NCBI RefSeq assembly: GCF_003634105.1
Contig: NZ_RBIQ01000008.1
Span: 310,001 to 374,000, forward strand
Length of the DNA stretch: 64,000 nucleotides
Reading direction: 5' to 3'
Source: Maribacter vaceletii
GTDB taxonomy: Bacteria > Bacteroidota > Bacteroidia > Flavobacteriales > Flavobacteriaceae
The notes under the pieces were generated by a model. That model had not been told where the DNA came from, did not search any database, and was given only the letters and a program-made list of their open reading frames with translations. Positions within the stretch are counted from its first letter, which is position 1. Each line of letters opens with the position of its first letter. The translations under genes and the position numbers were made by a program. Shown one piece after another: positions 42,040-51,336 of this stretch.

Positions 42040-42990
42040 ATGAGTGCTATACCCAGTGTTAACTTAAAAGAGTTTGTTTCAGGAAACCAAGAGGAAAAAC
42101 AAAAATTTATTAATGAAATTGGAAATGCTTTTGAAGATATTGGTTTTGTTGCATTAAGCGGTCATTTTTTATCGGATGATTTAGTAGATAACTTATATTC
42201 AGAAATAAAAAACTTTTTTGCACTAGATCAAGAAACAAAAGACAGTTATGAAATTGAAGGAATTGGTGGGCAAAGAGGGTACACTTCATTTGGAAAAGAA
42301 CATGCGAAAGGAAAAAAAGAAGGAGATTTAAAAGAGTTTTGGCATTTTGGACAATATGTAGAAAATAATCCTAAGTTAGAGGCTGAGTATCCTAAAAATG
42401 TTAATGTAAAAGAATTAAAAGATTTTAATACCATAGGAAAAGAAACCTATAAAATGCTTGAAAAAACAGCAAAATATGTCCTTAGAGCTTTAGCATTACA
42501 CCTAGATCTAGAAGAAACTTATTTTGATGAATACATTAAAAACGGTAATTCTATTTTAAGACCAATACACTACCCTCCTATTACATCGGAACCTAAAAAT
42601 GCAGTAAGAGCTGCTGCTCATGGAGATATTAATTTAATAACGCTGCTTATGGGCTCTCATGGTAAAGGCCTACAGGTACAAAATCATAAAGGAGAATGGG
42701 TAGATGCTATTGCAAAACCAGACCAGTTAATGATTAATGTTGGTGATATGCTTTCTAGGCTTACCAACAACAAATTAAAATCTACCATACACCAAGTAGT
42801 AAACCCACCTAAAGAATTATGGGGCTCTTCTAGATATTCAATCCCATTTTTCATGCATCCTATAAGTGAAATGCCATTAAATTGTCTTCCTAATTGCATA
42901 GATAATGACAACCCAAAACAATTTGAAGATATTACAGCTGGAGCTTTTTTACATGAAAGATTAATTGAACTGGGTTTAATAAAAGAATAA
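42040..42990 (+). CDS. Isopenicillin-N-synthase-like 2OG-Fe(II) oxygenase
   Basis: A 316-residue non-heme iron oxygenase. The N-terminal DIOX segment (IPSVNLKEFVSG, FEDIGFVALSGH) is followed by the iron site His194-Gly-Asp196, His251 (STIHQVVNP), and the Arg265-x-Ser267 co-substrate motif (SSRYSIPFF). Flavobacterial members are common and uncharacterised; the reaction may be a hydroxylation or ring closure. A TAATTTTG -7 box is at 42009-42016. The SUI1 gene follows after 4 nt. Confidence 0.87.
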   Translation: MSAIPSVNLKEFVSGNQEEKQKFINEIGNAFEDIGFVALSGHFLSDDLVDNLYSEIKNFFALDQETKDSYEIEGIGGQRGYTSFGKEHAKGKKEGDLKEFWHFGQYVENNPKLEAEYPKNVNVKELKDFNTIGKETYKMLEKTAKYVLRALALHLDLEETYFDEYIKNGNSILRPIHYPPITSEPKNAVRAAAHGDINLITLLMGSHGKGLQVQNHKGEWVDAIAKPDQLMINVGDMLSRLTNNKLKSTIHQVVNPPKELWGSSRYSIPFFMHPISEMPLNCLPNCIDNDNPKQFEDITAGAFLHERLIELGLIKE

Positions 42991-42994
42991 ATGT

Positions 42995-43318
42995 ATGGAT
43001 TTACAAGACCAACTAAAAAATCTTTTCCCCGATCACAAACTATCTGAAGAGGCAAAAAAAGAAAAAAGTACTATTTGGATGCAAGACGCTCCTATAATTT
43101 GTAAGTACGAAAAAAGAAAAGGGAAACCTATTACAATATTGGAAGGTTACACAGGTGCCGATTCAGATTTTAAAAAATTAGCTAAAGAATTAAAAACCAA
43201 ATTAAGTGTAGGTGGAAGTTTTAAGGATGATAAAATTATAATTCAAGGAGATTACCGAGATAAAATCATGAAACTTTTACAGGATAAAGGATTTAAGGTA
43301 AAACGTGTTGGTGGCTAA
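42995..43318 (+). CDS. SUI1/eIF1-family translation initiation factor (YciH-like)
   Basis: A 107-residue protein with a SUI1 domain in its second half: ICKYEKRKGKPITILEGYTG, LKTKLSVGGSFKDDKIIIQG, IMKLLQDKGFKVKRVGG at the end. YciH relatives affect fidelity of start-site selection on the 30S subunit. It starts 4 nt after the oxygenase stop, so the two are cotranscribed although they have no obvious link. Confidence 0.9.
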   Translation: MDLQDQLKNLFPDHKLSEEAKKEKSTIWMQDAPIICKYEKRKGKPITILEGYTGADSDFKKLAKELKTKLSVGGSFKDDKIIIQGDYRDKIMKLLQDKGFKVKRVGG

Positions 43319-43436
43319 TTATCAATAACTTTAGATGCTAAAATCTATAAAAGGTTGCGTATTTTTCTGTTAAATACTTTTTATTCTTTTATTATAAACA
43401 TTACATTTATCTACAACAACCAAAACTGCACAAAAA

Positions 43437-44369
43437 ATGGGTTCCCTTTTACACATTACAAACGGTGATAGTTTCACTAATCGTTTTAAAAAATTAAATT
43501 TAGACGGAGACATAATTACTTGGAGAGAAATGTTATGCGAAGGCAAAACATTAAATCAAGTAGGTAGTGAATCTTTTTGGAAAACTAGATACGAGTTTCT
43601 ACACAAAAATTATAAAGTTTCTAAGTCCTGGTTTATAGAAAAAACTTTAAAAGAATACCGTTCGTTATGTAACCATAAAAAAGAGGACCAAATTGTTTTG
43701 TGGTTTGAGTATGATTTATTTTGTCAAGTAAATATGCTTGCCGTAATTAGTTGGTTAAAAACACATAGAAAATATGCTCAAATATCTTTAGTTTGTTCAG
43801 GAAAAGAGGACAAAACAGATAAATTGTACGCTTTAAATGAATTAACAGATGCAAAGCTTCTTAAACTTTATAAAAATAAAACCATACTTTCTCTAGATGA
43901 TATAGAATATGCAGATTATGTATGGCAGCTATATTGTAGCGATAACCCAATGCGATTAGAGAATTTAACCGATTTTAAAAATTATAAGTTTAACTATTTA
44001 GAAGACGCATTAAAAACACATCTTAAAAGATTCCCAAGTATTTCTAACGGTTTAAACCTAATGGAAAATAACATTTTACAAGTAGCAAACTCTAAACAAC
44101 CCTCAAGCAAAAAAGTATTTCTAAACTCCCTATTAACAAATCAAGGCAATTTTGGTTTTGCAGACACACAGTATGAAAGAGCTGTAAATCGATTAAAACC
44201 TTTATTCAGCAGTTTTAACCCTACAAAACTTACTAAAAAGGGAAAAGATATTTTAGATCAGAAAACCAGCTATTACTCTTGTATTAAAAACAATGAAGTT
44301 TATTTAGGTGGTTCTTTAAAATATAACTTTTTATATAACACCACTGCAGACAAAATACTAAAGTTATAG
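43437..44369 (+). CDS. DUF1835 domain-containing protein
   Basis: A 310-residue cytoplasmic protein. The first 120 residues (LLHITNGDSFTNRFKKLNLD, WREMLCEGKTLNQVGS, DQIVLWFEYDLFCQVNML) match the DUF1835 pattern, and a helical C-terminal part follows. Function unknown in general. It opens a three-gene unit with a nucleoside phosphorylase (1-nt gap) and a substrate-binding-like protein. Confidence 0.82.
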   Translation: MGSLLHITNGDSFTNRFKKLNLDGDIITWREMLCEGKTLNQVGSESFWKTRYEFLHKNYKVSKSWFIEKTLKEYRSLCNHKKEDQIVLWFEYDLFCQVNMLAVISWLKTHRKYAQISLVCSGKEDKTDKLYALNELTDAKLLKLYKNKTILSLDDIEYADYVWQLYCSDNPMRLENLTDFKNYKFNYLEDALKTHLKRFPSISNGLNLMENNILQVANSKQPSSKKVFLNSLLTNQGNFGFADTQYERAVNRLKPLFSSFNPTKLTKKGKDILDQKTSYYSCIKNNEVYLGGSLKYNFLYNTTADKILKL

Positions 44370-44370
44370 C

Positions 44371-45243
44371 ATGAACCTATCAGACTCTGAGCTTATCATA
44401 AATAAAGATGGTAGTATTTATCATTTAAACTTACTACCGGAAGATATTGCAACTACAATAATTTTTGTTGGAGACCAAAATAGAGTTTCTAAAGTATCTC
44501 AAAATTTTGACTCTATAGAGGTTAAAAAGGAAAAAAGAGAATTTGTAACCCACACTGGACATTTAAACGGGAAACGCATATCTGTAATATCTACTGGTAT
44601 AGGTACAGACAATATAGATATTGTTATTAATGAGCTAGATGCCTTAGTAAACATAGATTTTAAGACTCGTAAAATTAAAGAAAAACATACATCTTTAAAT
44701 TTTATTAGAATTGGTACCTCTGGGTCTATACAACCAGATATTCCTGTAGATTCTTTTTTAATGAGTGAGTATGCTATAGGTTTTGATGGACTTCTACATT
44801 TTTACGATACAAAAATCCCTCCTTTTACTGAACTTATAAATGCATTCATAGAACACACAAATTGGTCTAACAAGAAAGCCGATCCATATATTATAAAATA
44901 TGATGAGGAGCTAGGAAATAAGATACTATCAAATCATATACGATTAGGATTTACTGGAACAAACACTGGTTTTTACGGGCCACAAGGTCGTAGCTTAAGA
45001 CTTGCTGTACAAGACCCTGAATTAAATGACAAACTTTCTAGTTTTGAGTACAACAATTTAAAACTAACAAATCTAGAAATGGAGACATCTGGAATATATA
45101 CTTTGTCCGCATTACTTAACCACAAAGCGGTTTCTTTAAATTGTATTATTGCGAATAGAAGTACTGGTGATTTTTCTAAAAACCCAGAAGTAATTATGAC
45201 AGACCTAATAAAATACACTCTTAAAAAACTTACAGAGGATTGA
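44371..45243 (+). CDS. Nucleoside phosphorylase (uridine-phosphorylase-like)
   Basis: A 290-residue protein of the PNP/UDP family. FVGDQNRVSKVSQNFDSIEV contains the phosphate loop, VISTGIGTDNIDIVINELDA and FIRIGTSGSIQPDIPVDSFL contain the ribose and phosphate sites, and LTNLEMETSGIYTLSALLNH carries the Glu-Met-Glu motif of hexameric nucleoside phosphorylases. It releases a nucleobase from a nucleoside with phosphate. Its stop TGA overlaps the TTG start of the next gene by 4 bases, which implies translational coupling. Confidence 0.87.
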   Translation: MNLSDSELIINKDGSIYHLNLLPEDIATTIIFVGDQNRVSKVSQNFDSIEVKKEKREFVTHTGHLNGKRISVISTGIGTDNIDIVINELDALVNIDFKTRKIKEKHTSLNFIRIGTSGSIQPDIPVDSFLMSEYAIGFDGLLHFYDTKIPPFTELINAFIEHTNWSNKKADPYIIKYDEELGNKILSNHIRLGFTGTNTGFYGPQGRSLRLAVQDPELNDKLSSFEYNNLKLTNLEMETSGIYTLSALLNHKAVSLNCIIANRSTGDFSKNPEVIMTDLIKYTLKKLTED

Positions 45244-46085
45244 AAACAATAAAAATTATTGGTGTACCAGAACATTTTAATTTACCATGGCATTTAGCAA
45301 TTGAAGAAGGTGCTTTTTTAGAAAGAGGCATTAATTTAGAATGGACAGATATACCTGAAGGTACTGGGAAAATGTGTCAAATGCTAGAAAGCAATGATAC
45401 GGATTTAGCCATAATCCTCACTGAGGGTATCATAAAAAGTATACATGAGGGAAATCCGTGTAAAATAGTACAAGAATACATTGGTACTCCCTTACAATGG
45501 GGTATTCATGTAGATGCAAAAAGTACTTACACTTCTATAAAAGAATTACAAAATACTAAAGCTGCCATTAGCAGGTATGGTAGTGGAAGTCATCTTATGG
45601 CATATATTCATGCGCAACAAAAGGGATGGGATACCGGGAAACTAAAATTTGAAGTAATTAATAATCTTAATGGTGCAATTGAAGGCTTAGCTAATGGAAA
45701 AGCCGATTATTTTATGTGGGAACACTTTACAACAAAACCGCATGTAGATAATCAATCTTTTAGAAGATTAGACGACTTCCCTACACCGTGGCCATGTTTT
45801 GTTATAGCTGGCACAAAAAAATTTCTAGAGGCAAATAATAATTTAATTACGCATATTCTAGAAGTTATAAACACATATACTTCAGAATTTAAATCTATTC
45901 CAAGTATAGATCGTACTTTATCAAATAAATACGAACAAAAATTAGAAGACATACAAGAATGGCTAAGTATTACCTCTTGGAGTCAAAATCAAATAAAAAT
46001 AGCTACCGTAATTAAAGTTCAAGAAAGTTTAAAAACATTAAACCTAATACAGAGTAAATTAACTACGGAAGATATTTTATACTAA
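45240..46085 (+). CDS. Periplasmic-binding-protein-like protein without signal peptide (NMT1/SsuA-like)
   Basis: A 281-residue type II solute-binding fold: GVPEHFNLPWHLAIEEGAFL, LEWTDIPEGTGKMCQMLESN, SRYGSGSHLMAYIHAQQKGW, ANGKADYFMWEHFTTKPHVD. It begins at a TTG (45240-45242) within a TTGA overlap with the phosphorylase stop; no in-frame ATG occurs before residue about 45, deep in the fold. No signal peptide and no transporter genes, so it is probably a cytoplasmic enzyme or sensor. Relatives include pyrimidine- or taurine-binding proteins and THI5-type enzymes; which one is not clear. Confidence 0.75.
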   Translation: MKTIKIIGVPEHFNLPWHLAIEEGAFLERGINLEWTDIPEGTGKMCQMLESNDTDLAIILTEGIIKSIHEGNPCKIVQEYIGTPLQWGIHVDAKSTYTSIKELQNTKAAISRYGSGSHLMAYIHAQQKGWDTGKLKFEVINNLNGAIEGLANGKADYFMWEHFTTKPHVDNQSFRRLDDFPTPWPCFVIAGTKKFLEANNNLITHILEVINTYTSEFKSIPSIDRTLSNKYEQKLEDIQEWLSITSWSQNQIKIATVIKVQESLKTLNLIQSKLTTEDILY

Positions 46086-46097
46086 TTGGTATACTAT

Positions 46098-46538
46098 TTA
46101 AGCTGCTACTTCTTTAAAATGCTTGTTTATTAATTTTTTAAATTTAATATCTGAAAGAGGCTTTTGAATGTATTCATTAATATAAGGATTTTCTTTAGCT
46201 TTTCGCTTGTCCTCCGCACTATCACTAATAGTTACCAAAACAATAAAAATATCCTTCTTAATTTCTTCCGGAACAATTTCATCATATTTTTCCATAAACT
46301 GCCATCCATTCATTAATGGCATATTTATATCTAACATAATCATACAAGGAGTTGCTAATTTATCATCCCCTTCAAAATCCCCTTTATTCATAATAAAGTC
46401 AAGACCTTCTTGTCCGTTTAAGGTAGAGTGTACATCAATATCAACATTAAGTTTGTTAATGAAAATTGTGTTTAAAAAGTTGCTAGATTCGTCATCATCT
46501 ATCAACAAAATTGAGTTTAAGTGAGAAAAGTTGCTCAT
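46098..46538 (-). CDS. Stand-alone response regulator receiver protein
   Basis: A 146-residue CheY-like receiver: LLIDDDES (acidic pocket), MIMLDINMPLMNGWQFM (phospho-acceptor Asp), VLVTIS (Thr/Ser switch) and IQKPLS (Lys). No output domain, so it acts by protein contact. No histidine kinase is adjacent. Convergent with the substrate-binding-like gene, 12 nt away. Confidence 0.92.
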   Translation of the reverse strand: MSNFSHLNSILLIDDDESSNFLNTIFINKLNVDIDVHSTLNGQEGLDFIMNKGDFEGDDKLATPCMIMLDINMPLMNGWQFMEKYDEIVPEEIKKDIFIVLVTISDSAEDKRKAKENPYINEYIQKPLSDIKFKKLINKHFKEVAA

Positions 46539-46642
46539 GTTTTAAGTTTTAAGTGTAAATAAGTTAAGGCTGTATTTTAGAAAATTCTTATATTGTAAGA
46601 ATTTACACTATTAAATTTAAGTAAAATTACCCGTAAAAACAA

Positions 46643-47320
46643 CTACCAATCTATTTTTTTTAAGCTTTTTTTCTCCAAAATAGTATTACATTTACTAAAA
46701 TGGTTGTTTTTAAACCAATAACCACGATTTGCACTTAAAGGAGAAGGATGACCAGAAAGCAAAATAAAGTGTTTGTTTTCATTTATTAACTTAGCTTTTT
46801 TCTTTGCATAACCGCCCCATAACATAAATACTACTCCTTCTTTTTGTTTAGAAAGTTCTGTAATAACTGCATCTGTAAAAGTTTCCCATCCTTTTTTCTG
46901 ATGGCTCCCAGGTTTTCCTTCCTGTACAGTTAACGTTGCATTTAACAACAATACTCCTTGCTTAGCCCAACGCTCTAAATTACCACTTACGGGATAAGGT
47001 ATATTTAAATCCGTTTCTAATTCTTTGAAAATATTAACTAATGAAGGTGGATGTTTTACCCCATCCTGAACAGAAAAACAAAGTCCGTTTGCCTGACCTT
47101 TACCATGATATGGATCCTGGCCTATTATAACAACTTTTATATCCTCTATATTACAATAATTAAAAGCCGACCAAATATTCTCTTTCTCAGGGTAACACCT
47201 ATGTTCTTTATACTCTTGAGAGACAAAAGATTCTAATTTTTTAAAATATTCTTTATTTAGTTCTTCCTTTAGAATATCTCTCCAAGAGATGTTTAGATTT
47301 TCTGTCATTTTAAAAAGCAT
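46643..47320 (-). CDS. ung: Uracil-DNA glycosylase
   Basis: A 225-residue family 1 UNG. The water-activating loop GQDPYHG includes Asp69, VLLLNATLTV is the uracil-binding strand with Asn, and GHPSPLSANRGYW carries the catalytic His and minor-groove loop. It removes uracil from DNA as the first step of base excision repair. A second ATG four codons in (47308) is an equally possible start. Single gene. Confidence 0.95.
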   Translation of the reverse strand: MLFKMTENLNISWRDILKEELNKEYFKKLESFVSQEYKEHRCYPEKENIWSAFNYCNIEDIKVVIIGQDPYHGKGQANGLCFSVQDGVKHPPSLVNIFKELETDLNIPYPVSGNLERWAKQGVLLLNATLTVQEGKPGSHQKKGWETFTDAVITELSKQKEGVVFMLWGGYAKKKAKLINENKHFILLSGHPSPLSANRGYWFKNNHFSKCNTILEKKSLKKIDW

Positions 47321-47421
47321 ATTAGCATACTTTTTAAAAATATGGAATAGCTGTGAATTTTAAAAATCAAAACAAACCTAAGTGCATTTAAATCTATTTT
47401 ATTGAGTAACTAAAAGTCTCT

Positions 47422-48471
47422 TTAATTAGTCCTTTGCTGATTTAAAAGATTGTTTTGCTTAACACGGTATCTTAAAATTTTTACATAATCAATAGCCATG
47501 TTGTTTTCATAATCTGTATACGATTTTGAGGCATATTCTATGGCTTTATCTAAATCTCCATTAATTTCACTACTAATTGCCATATTATAATTTGCACGAC
47601 CAGCAATTTTAGTGTCTGGGTTGCTAAGTTCCTTTTCCCATAATTCTGCAGCACCATCCCAATCACCAGCTACTGCTCTTCTATGAGATATTTTAAAGTT
47701 ATCTGTACCACTCATAAAATATTCTCTAGAAACCCTAACATATCTAGGTATTAATCTTTTAGCATATGCAATACCTACATTTCTACTATATTCTTGAACT
47801 GTTTCATTTCTATCTGCCACTGCTTCTACAGCTTTCATTGGGTTTATCCCTTTTCCTCTAAAAGCCATGTTTTTCGTATATTTTCGAGCGTCTACAACTT
47901 CTTTGGTGTGTGGGTCATATAATCGCCATCCGCAATTTACTTGCGTATTTAAGGTTACCTCTTGCGCAGGAACATCTACATCAACACCTAAACTATTTGG
48001 CAATTTCATGGTAGTAACCTTATAATCTGTTTTAGTATCAGTATCATAATATGCTAAGGAAAAAATAACATCTACATTATTTTCCTTACAAAGCTTTTCT
48101 ACCATATCCCAAGAAAGTGTTGCTGGAAAAACATTTAATCCTTTTCTTATCTCTTCAACACCTTCAATAATTTTTATTTCTTCAAAACTTTTAATTACAG
48201 AAAGTTCCGAAGATAAAGATGAAATTGCAGCTTCGGAACCTTTTTTATCTAAGTTTAAGCCTTCAGCAGATAAAATTTTATCAATTTTATCTAAGGTGGT
48301 ATTACCTTTGGAAGGTAAACTTCTATTTATTATACCAATTCTTTTAACATCGGACGGAAGATGAACAATAGCGGGCTCTGTTACTCCCATTGTCATTCTA
48401 TTTGTAGAACCACATGCAGAGATTAAAATAAGAAAAACTAAGTAGCTAAGTATTTTAAATGGCTTTTTCAT
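47422..48471 (-). CDS. DUF6340-like lipoprotein
   Basis: A 349-residue protein with a lipoprotein signal (LVFLILISACGS, Cys20). The body includes KRIGIINRSLPSKGNTTLDK, ATLSWDMVEKLCKENNVDVI and a C-terminal repeat-like part (AAELWEKELSNPDTKIAGRA, YNMAISSEINGDLDKAIEYA) that reads like a TPR pair. This matches Bacteroidetes DUF6340 proteins, which are uncharacterised. Likely periplasmic, membrane-anchored. Divergent from the mutS2-like gene. Confidence 0.75.
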   Translation of the reverse strand: MKKPFKILSYLVFLILISACGSTNRMTMGVTEPAIVHLPSDVKRIGIINRSLPSKGNTTLDKIDKILSAEGLNLDKKGSEAAISSLSSELSVIKSFEEIKIIEGVEEIRKGLNVFPATLSWDMVEKLCKENNVDVIFSLAYYDTDTKTDYKVTTMKLPNSLGVDVDVPAQEVTLNTQVNCGWRLYDPHTKEVVDARKYTKNMAFRGKGINPMKAVEAVADRNETVQEYSRNVGIAYAKRLIPRYVRVSREYFMSGTDNFKISHRRAVAGDWDGAAELWEKELSNPDTKIAGRANYNMAISSEINGDLDKAIEYASKSYTDYENNMAIDYVKILRYRVKQNNLLNQQRTN

Positions 48472-48688
48472 GGGTAAAGTTGGTGTTTCTTTTATTTGGT
48501 TTTAATCTAAACATAACTCTAAAAACCTTTTTTTATTGTTTTTAAAACAAGGGTTTATTATCCTTTCAAGTCTTTAAAATGCAGTACTTACCCTTTATTC
48601 AACTTTAAATAATGCTTCTTTTTATCCTATAATTATACATTTTTAATATCAGCTTCAATGCCTACCTTTGTATTCTACTAAAATTTAG

Positions 48689-50860
48689 ATGGAGAGTATA
48701 CATAGCAAAACATTACAGGATTTAGAGTTCCCCACGGTTCTTAAGCAAATTGCCGCAAGAAGTATAACGGAGCTTGGAAAAGAACAAGCATTACATATTA
48801 CTCCAATTAAAGAGGAAGAAGAATTAATGAAAGTGTTAGGGCAAACCTCAGAATACTTGTCTTCATTAATTAGCGAAAACAAAATACCCAATCACAGTTT
48901 TGATAGCATCAATAATGAGTTAAAACTTTTAAAAATTGAGAATACAACCCTAGAATTAATTGGGTTTAGAAGAATTAGCAGTATTTGCACAACGATAGTT
49001 ACTCACAAAAAGTTCCTCAAAAAATTTAAAGAATACTACCCTTTACTTTTTAATTATAGCGAGGAGTTTGATGAAAACAAAGAGATTCCTATTTTAATTA
49101 ATGGAGTTATAGATAAGTTTGGCGAAATAAAAGATAACGCATCCAACACCTTATTAACCCTTCGTAGGCAAATGAGCCAAGTTAAAGGTAAGATTAATCA
49201 AAGTTTTTTATCTGCCCTAAACACCTACCAAAGCTCCAATTATTTAGATGATATAAGAGAATCTGTTGTAGAAAATCGTAGGGTTTTAGCGGTTAAGGCT
49301 ATGTATCGCAAAAAAATTAAAGGTTCTGTAATGGGTACTTCTAAAACAGGAAGTATTGTTTATATAGAACCCGAAGCTACATTACGTTACAGTAGAGAAC
49401 TTAATAATTTGGAGTTCGAAGAAAAAGAAGAAATTCAACGTATTCTCAATGAACTAACAAGTGTAATAAGACCTTATGATTATTTACTTGCTAATTATCA
49501 ACATTTTTTATGTCATATAGACATTACTTCTGCTAAAGCAAAGTATGCTACAGAAATGAATGCTATTTTACCAGAAATAAGCGATGAAAAAGAAATGTAT
49601 TTAAGAGATGCCTACCATCCTTTACTTTTTTTAAATAACAAGTTTAAAAACGAAAAAACCTTTCCGCAAACTATAAAATTACATCCAGAAAATAGAATTA
49701 TTGTTATCTCTGGACCCAATGCTGGCGGAAAAAGTATTACCTTAAAAACTATAGGGTTACTACAAGTAATGCTACAAAGTGGTTTATTAGTTCCTGTGCA
49801 TGAACGTAGCAAAATGTGTTTATTTGACAAAGTTCTAACAGACATTGGAGATAATCAATCTATAGAAAACCAATTAAGTACATACAGTTATCGATTAAAA
49901 AACATGAATCAGTTTTTGCGTAAGTGCAACTCTAACACTTTGTTTTTAATTGATGAATTTGGTACAGGTAGTGACCCTGAATTAGGTGGCGCTCTTGCCG
50001 AAACATTTTTGGAGGTATTTTATGAAAGAGAAGCTTATGGTGTAATTACTACGCATTATGCTAACCTTAAATTATTAGCTAATGAACTTCCGCATATTTC
50101 TAATGCAAATATGTTATTTAACGGAAAAACCTTAGAACCCACCTTTCAACTAGTTTTAGGAGAAGCCGGTAGTTCTTTTACTTTTGAAGTTGCTCAGAAA
50201 AATGGCATTCCATATAGTTTAATAAATAAAGCTAAAAAGAAGATAGAGCGAGGCAAGGTTCGTTTTGATGCCACCATATCTAAAATGCAAAAAGAACGCA
50301 GTAAAATGGTTAAAACTGGTTCTAGACTACAAGAAGAAGAAAACAAAGCAAGAGAAGAAAACCAACGTTTAGAAGAACTTAATGCTAAAATTAAGTCTAA
50401 ACTAGAAAACTACCAACAATTATACGACCACAACCAACGTATGATTTATTTAGGAAATAAAGTAAACACTCTTGCAGAGCGTTATTTTAGAGATAAGAAA
50501 AAAAGAATTTTAGTTTCAGAAATGCTTCGTGTTGTTGAAACTGAGAATAGCAAACGTAAAAAGAAAACAGCAAAACAAGCAAAGGCCGAAAAAGCAAAAA
50601 AAGCAATCACTGAAAAAGAAGTTATTGAAAAAGTTAAAGTAATTCGGGAAGAAAAAAAGATTGAAAAGAAAAAAGCAATAATAAAAGAAAAAAACAAACC
50701 TAAAGTTATTTTTAAAATTGGAGACCGGGTACGATTAATAGACAGTAAATCTGTTGGCAGTATTGATAAAATTGAAAAGAAAAAAGCTTTTATAAATTAT
50801 GGCATTTTTACCACTAATGTAGATTTAGATAAGCTAGAACTTGTAGAAAGAAAAAAATAA
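48689..50860 (+). CDS. MutS2-like ATPase lacking the Smr nuclease domain
   Basis: A 723-residue MutS-family protein. N-terminal core and clamp (LQDLEFPTVLKQIAARSITE) lead to the ATPase: Walker A GPNAGGKS at about 342-349, LFLIDEFGTGSDPELGGALA (Walker B) and TTHYANLKLL. A long charged coiled coil (about 500-655) ends in a small KOW-like barrel (IGDRVRLIDSKSVGSIDKIE). The C-terminal Smr nuclease of Bacillus MutS2 is missing. Bacterial MutS2 proteins act on recombination intermediates or split collided ribosomes. A TACCTTTG -7 box is at 48663-48670. The DCC gene follows after 2 nt. Confidence 0.9.
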   Translation: MESIHSKTLQDLEFPTVLKQIAARSITELGKEQALHITPIKEEEELMKVLGQTSEYLSSLISENKIPNHSFDSINNELKLLKIENTTLELIGFRRISSICTTIVTHKKFLKKFKEYYPLLFNYSEEFDENKEIPILINGVIDKFGEIKDNASNTLLTLRRQMSQVKGKINQSFLSALNTYQSSNYLDDIRESVVENRRVLAVKAMYRKKIKGSVMGTSKTGSIVYIEPEATLRYSRELNNLEFEEKEEIQRILNELTSVIRPYDYLLANYQHFLCHIDITSAKAKYATEMNAILPEISDEKEMYLRDAYHPLLFLNNKFKNEKTFPQTIKLHPENRIIVISGPNAGGKSITLKTIGLLQVMLQSGLLVPVHERSKMCLFDKVLTDIGDNQSIENQLSTYSYRLKNMNQFLRKCNSNTLFLIDEFGTGSDPELGGALAETFLEVFYEREAYGVITTHYANLKLLANELPHISNANMLFNGKTLEPTFQLVLGEAGSSFTFEVAQKNGIPYSLINKAKKKIERGKVRFDATISKMQKERSKMVKTGSRLQEEENKAREENQRLEELNAKIKSKLENYQQLYDHNQRMIYLGNKVNTLAERYFRDKKKRILVSEMLRVVETENSKRKKKTAKQAKAEKAKKAITEKEVIEKVKVIREEKKIEKKKAIIKEKNKPKVIFKIGDRVRLIDSKSVGSIDKIEKKKAFINYGIFTTNVDLDKLELVERKK

Positions 50861-50862
50861 AG

Positions 50863-51273
50863 ATGTCTAGTCCTACTAAAAAAATTATTTTGTTTGATGG
50901 TATTTGTAACCTTTGTAATGGTGCTATTCAATTTATAATTAAAAGGGACACTCAAAATCTTTTTCTTTTTACCCCTTTACAAAGCAAAGCTGGAAAAAAA
51001 CTTTTAGAAGAGCGCAAAATTGACACTAAAAACATGGATTCTATACTACTAATAGATCCCAATGTTGCATATTACATAAAATCTGATGCTGCATTAGAAA
51101 TAGTAAAAAATTTAAGTACTCCATGGCGATTTATAAGAATATTTAAAGTGCTTCCCATAGGTTTTAGAGATTTCGTATACGATTTTATAGCTAAAAATAG
51201 ATATCGTTGGTTTGGTAAAGAAGAACAGTGCATGATACCAACACCAGAATTAAAGACTAAGTTTTTAGATTAA
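50863..51273 (+). CDS. DCC-family thiol-disulfide oxidoreductase (DUF393)
   Basis: A 136-residue thioredoxin-like protein: LFDGICNLCNGAIQFIIKRD has the D-x-x-C-x-x-C motif (Cys15, Cys18), followed by FLFTPLQSKAGKKLLEERKI and a C-terminal helical region. Related to small cytoplasmic disulfide reductases of unknown substrate. Cotranscribed with the MutS2-like gene. Confidence 0.9.
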   Translation: MSSPTKKIILFDGICNLCNGAIQFIIKRDTQNLFLFTPLQSKAGKKLLEERKIDTKNMDSILLIDPNVAYYIKSDAALEIVKNLSTPWRFIRIFKVLPIGFRDFVYDFIAKNRYRWFGKEEQCMIPTPELKTKFLD

Positions 51274-51336
51274 AAGATTTAAAGCTTCATTTAATACATA
51301 AAACACTAATTTTGTGCTAATTTTTATTTATTAATT

